A stretch of 19,046 nucleotides of DNA from Vulcanimicrobiia bacterium (GTDB lineage Bacteria; Vulcanimicrobiota; Vulcanimicrobiia; Vulcanimicrobiales; Vulcanimicrobiaceae), in the NCBI GenBank assembly GCA_025451135.1, contig JANWKW010000126.1:1-19046 (forward strand), given 5' to 3'. The first letter of the stretch is position 1. Each line of letters starts with the position of its first letter. The translations under genes and the position numbers were made by a program. The notes below the pieces were generated by a model that was not told the DNA's origin, did not search any database, and saw nothing but the letters and a program-made list of their open reading frames with translations. Below, in pieces: positions 15,878 through 19,046 of the stretch.

Positions 15878-16476
15878 GCGGCGACGCCGCTCCGCAGACG
15901 GGCCTCGGACGCCTTCCAATCGATGTTGGCGAAGAACGCCTCGACGTATTTCGCCCGCTCGGACGGCTTGTAGTCCTTGATGAAGGCGTGTTCCCAGACG
16001 TCCATCACGACGATCGGGGCGAACCCGGCCAGGTTGCCGTTCTCGTGCTCGGCGACCCAGTGGTTCGTGATCTGGCCGTTGGTCTGATCCTGATAGGCGA
16101 TCGCCCAGCCGACGCCCCGCATCGCGCCGACGGCGCAGAAGTCTTTCTTCCACGCATCGAAGCCGTCGTACGCTTCGCCGAGCGCGTCGTAGAGTTCGCC
16201 GGTCCCGATCTCGGTCGGCGATGTCGTCATGTTGTCGAAATAGTACTCGTGGAGGCGCATGCCGTTGTACTCGAAACCGAGCCGGCGGATCAGCTCGGCG
16301 TAGGCCGGGTCGGAGCCGACGTTCTTCCCGGCCGCGCGCAGTTCCGCGAGCCGCTCGTTGAGCAGGTTCGTGTTCTTGACGTAGCCTTGGTAGAGCCCGA
16401 AATGCATCTCGAGCGTCGCGTCGGAGATGCCTTGAAGGCCGGCGAGGTCCCATTCGTGTGCGGTGTAGATCTTCAT
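15874..16476 (-). CDS. Fe/Mn-family superoxide dismutase, atypical active-site surroundings
   Basis: A 200-residue cytoplasmic (no signal peptide) superoxide dismutase converting superoxide to O2 and H2O2. The four metal ligands can be assigned: His25, His76 (RLHEYYFDN), Asp159 and His163 (MDVWEHAFIKDY). The context is unusual. After His25 the spacing to the conserved Tyr-Val is one residue shorter than in E. coli enzymes, and the usual His30/His31 pair reads Tyr-Gln. The block after His76 is EYYFDN instead of TFYWN. Near the position of the outer-sphere Gln there is NHWVAEHENGN, offering His144 as a candidate water-binding residue. Metal choice (Fe, Mn or either) cannot be read from this. 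It is divergent from the small membrane-protein operon 118 bases away. Confidence 0.9.
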   Translation of the reverse strand: MKIYTAHEWDLAGLQGISDATLEMHFGLYQGYVKNTNLLNERLAELRAAGKNVGSDPAYAELIRRLGFEYNGMRLHEYYFDNMTTSPTEIGTGELYDALGEAYDGFDAWKKDFCAVGAMRGVGWAIAYQDQTNGQITNHWVAEHENGNLAGFAPIVVMDVWEHAFIKDYKPSERAKYVEAFFANIDWKASEARLRSGVAA

Positions 16477-16477
16477 A

Positions 16478-16488
16478 GTACTTCGTAC
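16478..16488. repeat. short inverted repeat next to the SOD start
   Basis: GTAC-TTC-GTAC, two 4-base self-complementary arms around a 3-base centre, lies one base upstream of the SOD start codon and covers its weak ribosome-binding region. It could be an operator or an RNA hairpin, but arms this short occur by chance. Confidence 0.25.
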
Positions 16489-16546
16489 ATACCCAACGCG
16501 GCTGGGGTGGCGCGGCTACTTACGTCGCGGCGAAGGAAACGGTTGG

Positions 16547-16558
16547 TTGCGGGCGCAA
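16547..16558. promoter_or_regulatory. candidate operator: 12-base palindrome in SOD/membrane-operon divergent region
   Basis: TTGCG-GG-CGCAA, two perfect 5-base arms around GG, lies in the 118-base gap between the divergent SOD gene and the 35-residue membrane protein gene. Its position, near the middle of the longest intergenic gap in the window, suits a transcription-factor site controlling both directions. No second copy was noticed here, and no factor is identified. Confidence 0.3.
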
Positions 16559-16577
16559 GGTCCGAGGAACTGCTGCT

Positions 16578-16587
16578 AAAAGGGAGG
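16578..16587 (+). promoter_or_regulatory. strong Shine-Dalgarno site of the 35-residue ORF
   Basis: AAAAGGGAGG ends seven bases before the GTG at 16595. It is the best ribosome-binding site in the window and is the main support for the short gene that follows. Confidence 0.75.
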
Positions 16588-16594
16588 TCCCGTC

Positions 16595-16702
16595 GTGAAG
16601 AATCCTTTGGACTCGTTGTGGGGCACGGTCGTGTGCGGCGTAATATTGACCGTCGTCTTCTATTACGCGGCCGTCGCGCTCGTCGGACGTGGGGTGAGCT
16701 GA
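16595..16702 (+). CDS. 35-residue single-pass membrane protein
   Basis: A short gene with a GTG start and a TGA stop, encoding 35 residues: a short polar N-terminus (MKNPLDS), one hydrophobic helix from about Leu8 to Gly31 (WGTVVCGVILTVVFYYAAVA), and a small basic tail (GRGVS). The reasons to accept it are the near-perfect Shine-Dalgarno seven bases upstream, codon-by-codon membrane-like composition, and the TGATG junction in which its stop overlaps the ATG of the next membrane-protein gene. I do not recognise a family. It could be a small subunit or assembly partner of the PuuD-like protein, much as respiratory complexes carry tiny single-helix subunits; that is inference. Confidence 0.7.
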   Translation: MKNPLDSLWGTVVCGVILTVVFYYAAVALVGRGVS

Positions 16703-17211
16703 TGCTGGGCGATGCGATCACCCGCTTCCTCCACGTCTTCTCCGGGATCATGTGGATCGGGCTGCTCTACTACTTCAACTTCGTCAACGTCGACGCGATG
16801 AAACAGGCGACCGTCGCCGGCGAACAGGGACCGATCGCCAAGTACGTCGTCCCGCGCGCGCTCTTCTTCTTCCGTTGGGCCGCGGTCGCGACGTGGCTCC
16901 TGGGTGCGGGTCTGCTCGCGACGGAGCAGGTCGCGCCGGGCGGCCTCAACCCGTTCTTGGCCGCGTTCGGTCTGCAAGGTTCGATGGCGCCGATCGGCAT
17001 CGGCGCGTGGCTGGGCACCATCATGATCATCAACGTCTGGGGGCCGATCTGGCAGAACCAGAAAAAGATCCTCGGCATCGTCCCGGCCACCGACGAACAG
17101 AAGGTCAAGGCGCGCCGCGTCGCGTTCCTCGCCTCGCGCGTCAACACGATGCTCTCGATCCCGATGCTGTGGTTCATGGTGACCGGCCCGCACCAGTCGA
17201 TCTACCACTAG
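16702..17211 (+). CDS. membrane protein resembling the N-terminal domain of urate hydroxylase PuuD
   Basis: A 169-residue inner-membrane protein with about four hydrophobic segments (roughly residues 8-30, 54-73, 97-117 and 149-162). The opening FLHVFSGIMWIGLLYYFNFV, with His11 in the first helix, and the PRALFFFRWAAVATWLLG segment match the PuuD N-terminal membrane region as I recall it. PuuD itself is a much longer urate-oxidising protein with a C-terminal cytochrome c domain; that domain is absent here and no purine-catabolism gene is nearby. Many short homologues are annotated 'urate hydroxylase PuuD' without evidence of urate activity. A heme-binding or electron-transfer role is possible and unproven. 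The ATG overlaps the small ORF's stop, and its own stop shares CTAG with the convergent oxidoreductase. Confidence 0.8.
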   Translation: MLGDAITRFLHVFSGIMWIGLLYYFNFVNVDAMKQATVAGEQGPIAKYVVPRALFFFRWAAVATWLLGAGLLATEQVAPGGLNPFLAAFGLQGSMAPIGIGAWLGTIMIINVWGPIWQNQKKILGIVPATDEQKVKARRVAFLASRVNTMLSIPMLWFMVTGPHQSIYH

Positions 17212-18188
17212 ACCGTCAGGACGATCTTGCCGACGTGCTCCGACGCCTCCAGGCGCCGGTGCGCGTCGGCCGTTCTTTCGAGCGGGAAGGTCGAGTCGAC
17301 CAGCGGCGCGATCGGATCGCGCTTCGGGAGCAGCGGCCAGACCGTCGCCAGCAGTTCGGCGGCGATCGCCGCCTTCTGCGCGTCGGTGCGCGGACGCAGG
17401 CTCGAACCCAACACCGTCGCGCGCCGCTGCAGCAGCTTGCCGAGGTCGAGCTCGGCGGTCGTGCCGCGCATGGTGCCGATGACCGCGACGCGCCCGTCCA
17501 ACGCGAGAGCCGCGACGTCGCGCGGGATATAGTCGCCTCCGACCGGGTCGAGGATGACGTCGACGCCGGCGCCGCCCGTCGCATCGACGACCGCGCGGAC
17601 GAAATCCACCGCGCGATAGTCGAACGCGCGCTCCGCTCCGAGCCGCTCGCAGGCCGCGACCTTGCGCGGGCCGCCCGCCGTCGCGAACGCGCGCGCGCCG
17701 AAGGCCCGGGCGAGCATGATCGCCGTCGTGCCGATGCCGCTCGTGCCGCCGTGCACGAGAAACGTCTCGCCGGTCCGAAGGCGCGCGCGCCGGAACACGT
17801 TGTCGTAGACGGTGAACATGTTCTCGGGCAGGGTCGCTGCTTCGACGTCCGTCCAGCCGGCCGGGATCGGGAGGACCTGACCGGCCGCGACCGCGACGAA
17901 CTCCGCGTAGCCGCCGCCGTTGCAGAGCGCGCAGACCCGGTCGCCCACCCGCCACTGCGTGACCGCGCTTCCGATCGCTGCGATGGTCCCGGCCGCTTCC
18001 AGCCCGAGTATCGGCGACGCGCCCGGCGGCGGCGGATACCTCCCCGCGCGCTGCATCGCATCGGCGCGCGAGACGCCCGCCGCGGCGACCGCGATGAGGA
18101 GCTCGTGAGGTGCCGGTTCCGGCTTCGGGACGTCTCCGACGCAGACCGATTCGGGGCCGCCGGGGACTCGGACGACGATCGCGCGCAC
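17208..18188 (-). CDS. NAD(P)H quinone oxidoreductase, PIG3 family
   Basis: A 326-residue zinc-free MDR enzyme of the PIG3 (TP53I3-like) quinone oxidoreductase group, which reduces quinones with NADPH. Group hallmarks are AGRYPPPPGASPILGLEAAG at 48-67, TLPENMFTVYDNVF at 119-132 and the nucleotide-binding VHGGTSGIGTTAI at 145-157. The final ...ADAHRRLEASEHVGKIVLTV closure is also typical. The GTG start lies four bases after the queA stop, so the two are probably one transcript. It is about the family's usual length and complete. It differs clearly from the MDR enzyme at 5939-6910, which belongs to another branch. Confidence 0.92.
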   Translation of the reverse strand: MRAIVVRVPGGPESVCVGDVPKPEPAPHELLIAVAAAGVSRADAMQRAGRYPPPPGASPILGLEAAGTIAAIGSAVTQWRVGDRVCALCNGGGYAEFVAVAAGQVLPIPAGWTDVEAATLPENMFTVYDNVFRRARLRTGETFLVHGGTSGIGTTAIMLARAFGARAFATAGGPRKVAACERLGAERAFDYRAVDFVRAVVDATGGAGVDVILDPVGGDYIPRDVAALALDGRVAVIGTMRGTTAELDLGKLLQRRATVLGSSLRPRTDAQKAAIAAELLATVWPLLPKRDPIAPLVDSTFPLERTADAHRRLEASEHVGKIVLTV

Positions 18189-18192
18189 GTCG

Positions 18193-19046
18193 CTACGGCT
18201 CGATCAGCATGGCGTCGCCGAAACTGAAGAACCGGTAACCCCGCGCGACCGCTTCGGCGTAGGCGGCCAAGATGCGTTCCCGTCCGGCCAGCGCGCTGAC
18301 CAGGACCAGCAAGGTGCTCTGCGGCAGGTGGAAATTGGTGACCATCGCGTCGATCGCGCCGAACGCGAATCCGGGCGAGATGAAGATATCGGTCTCGCCG
18401 TCTCCGGCGACGAGCCGCCCGTGCGTCCGGATGTTGCCCTCGAGCGCGCGGGCGACCGTGGTGCCGACCGCGATCACCCGACGGCCCTCGGCCCTGGCGC
18501 TCCCGATCGCGGCGACGGTCGCCTCGGGCAAGAGGTAGGATTCGGCGTGCATGACGTGCTCGTCGACGCGTTCGGACTGCATCGGTCGGAAGGTCCCGAG
18601 CCCGACGTCGAGCACCAGCTTCGTCGTCTCCACGCCGCGCGCGGTCAGCCGCTCGAACAGCTCAGGCGTGAAATGCAGCGACGCCGTCGGCGCGGCCACG
18701 CTTCCCGGCGTCCGCGCGAAGACGGTCTGATAGCGCTCCTGGGCGTCGCTCGTGTCGTTGTGGATGTACGGCGGCAGCGGCAGCTTGCCGGCGCGCTCGA
18801 GCAGCGTCTCGAACGGGACGTTCAGATCGAAGGCCAGTTCGCGGACGCCGTCGTCTTCGTGGACGGCCGTGACGGTCGCGGAACCGAGATCTCCGAAGAG
18901 GATTCGAGCTCCGTCGCGCAGCTTGCGCCCGGGGCGCGCGAGCGCGAGCCAATGCACCGACGCCGGATCGTAGCGCGCGCGATCGGACGGCCGCAGCAGC
19001 AGCACCTCGGCCTTGCCGCCCGTCTCGCGCGTACCGAACAGACGGG
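18193..19046 (-). CDS. queA: S-adenosylmethionine:tRNA ribosyltransferase-isomerase, truncated by window edge
   Basis: The last 284 codons (with stop) of QueA, which transfers the ribosyl moiety of SAM to 7-aminomethyl-deazaguanine in tRNA to form epoxyqueuosine. The frame runs off the right edge of the window; an in-frame GTG at 19005 is internal, because the codons beyond it read RLFGTRETGGKAE, the conserved QueA sequence preceding VLLLRP. Other family blocks are GKLPLPPYI, the SVAAPTASLHFTPEL segment, DVGLGTFRPM, FISPGFAFGAIDAMVTNFHLP and the C-terminal RFFSFGDAMLI. About 60 N-terminal residues are missing. It is followed after four bases by the quinone oxidoreductase. Confidence 0.96.
   Translation of the reverse strand, partial: RLFGTRETGGKAEVLLLRPSDRARYDPASVHWLALARPGRKLRDGARILFGDLGSATVTAVHEDDGVRELAFDLNVPFETLLERAGKLPLPPYIHNDTSDAQERYQTVFARTPGSVAAPTASLHFTPELFERLTARGVETTKLVLDVGLGTFRPMQSERVDEHVMHAESYLLPEATVAAIGSARAEGRRVIAVGTTVARALEGNIRTHGRLVAGDGETDIFISPGFAFGAIDAMVTNFHLPQSTLLVLVSALAGRERILAAYAEAVARGYRFFSFGDAMLIEP

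Noticed and set aside
16489..16500. TATGTA on the minus strand just upstream of the SOD start as a -10 box
   Set aside because: It would leave a leader of only a few bases and no suitable -35 is spaced correctly; too weak to annotate.
16702..17211. True urate hydroxylase
   Set aside because: Only the N-terminal membrane part is present; there is no cytochrome c motif (CxxCH) and no purine-degradation neighbours.

Overview
The window is GC-rich and very densely packed. By the coordinates below, about 98% of it is protein-coding and no gap exceeds 118 bases. I see no tRNA, rRNA, CRISPR array, insertion sequence or phage gene. The gene set (Mce/Mla lipid transport, two lipoproteins, RqcH-type NFACT protein, KUP, GlmS, RNase PH, RNA polymerase omega) indicates a chromosomal stretch from a double-membraned bacterium that is not a typical proteobacterium. 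A Candidatus Eremiobacterota (WPS-2)-like or similar under-sampled high-GC phylum would fit. That placement is inference from gene content and style, not a measured phylogeny.

Layout, left to right. (1) Plus strand, 1-3021: the 3' part of a CorA-type divalent-cation channel, a XerC/D tyrosine recombinase, a small lipoprotein of DUF4097-like repeat type, and a uronate-dehydrogenase-like SDR, with gaps of at most 9 bases. (2) Minus strand, 5835-3018: a PanE-like ketopantoate reductase followed 4 bases later by a KUP potassium transporter. (3) Plus strand, 5939-6910: a zinc-free MDR reductase, divergent from panE. (4) Minus strand, 14341-6917: nine genes in a row, read as small lipoprotein, gmk, rpoZ, glmS, rph, a 114-residue unknown, MlaE, MlaF and MlaD. 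No gap exceeds 49 bases and several genes overlap. (5) Plus strand, 14357-15877: an NFACT/RqcH protein that starts only 15 bases from the divergent lipoprotein. (6) Minus strand, 16476-15874: an Fe/Mn superoxide dismutase with an atypical active-site neighbourhood. (7) Plus strand, 16595-17211: a 35-residue single-helix membrane protein, coupled by TGATG to a PuuD-N-terminal-like membrane protein. (8) Minus strand, 19046-17208: queA (truncated by the window edge), then a PIG3-type quinone oxidoreductase 4 bases downstream.

The nine-gene block mixes nucleotide supply and transcription (guanylate kinase, omega), amino-sugar supply for the envelope (GlmS), tRNA 3' maturation (RNase PH) and inner-membrane lipid transport (MlaEFD). 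It reads as a growth-linked housekeeping and envelope operon. The least ordinary items are the MlaD protein with a beta-rich C-terminal domain, the unknown gene wedged between rph and mlaE, the mlaE/mlaF boundary (same frame, one TAG), the 35-residue membrane protein paired with the PuuD-like protein and divergent from the unusual SOD, and three convergent gene pairs whose stop codons share four bases. I found no clearly new defence or mobile system.
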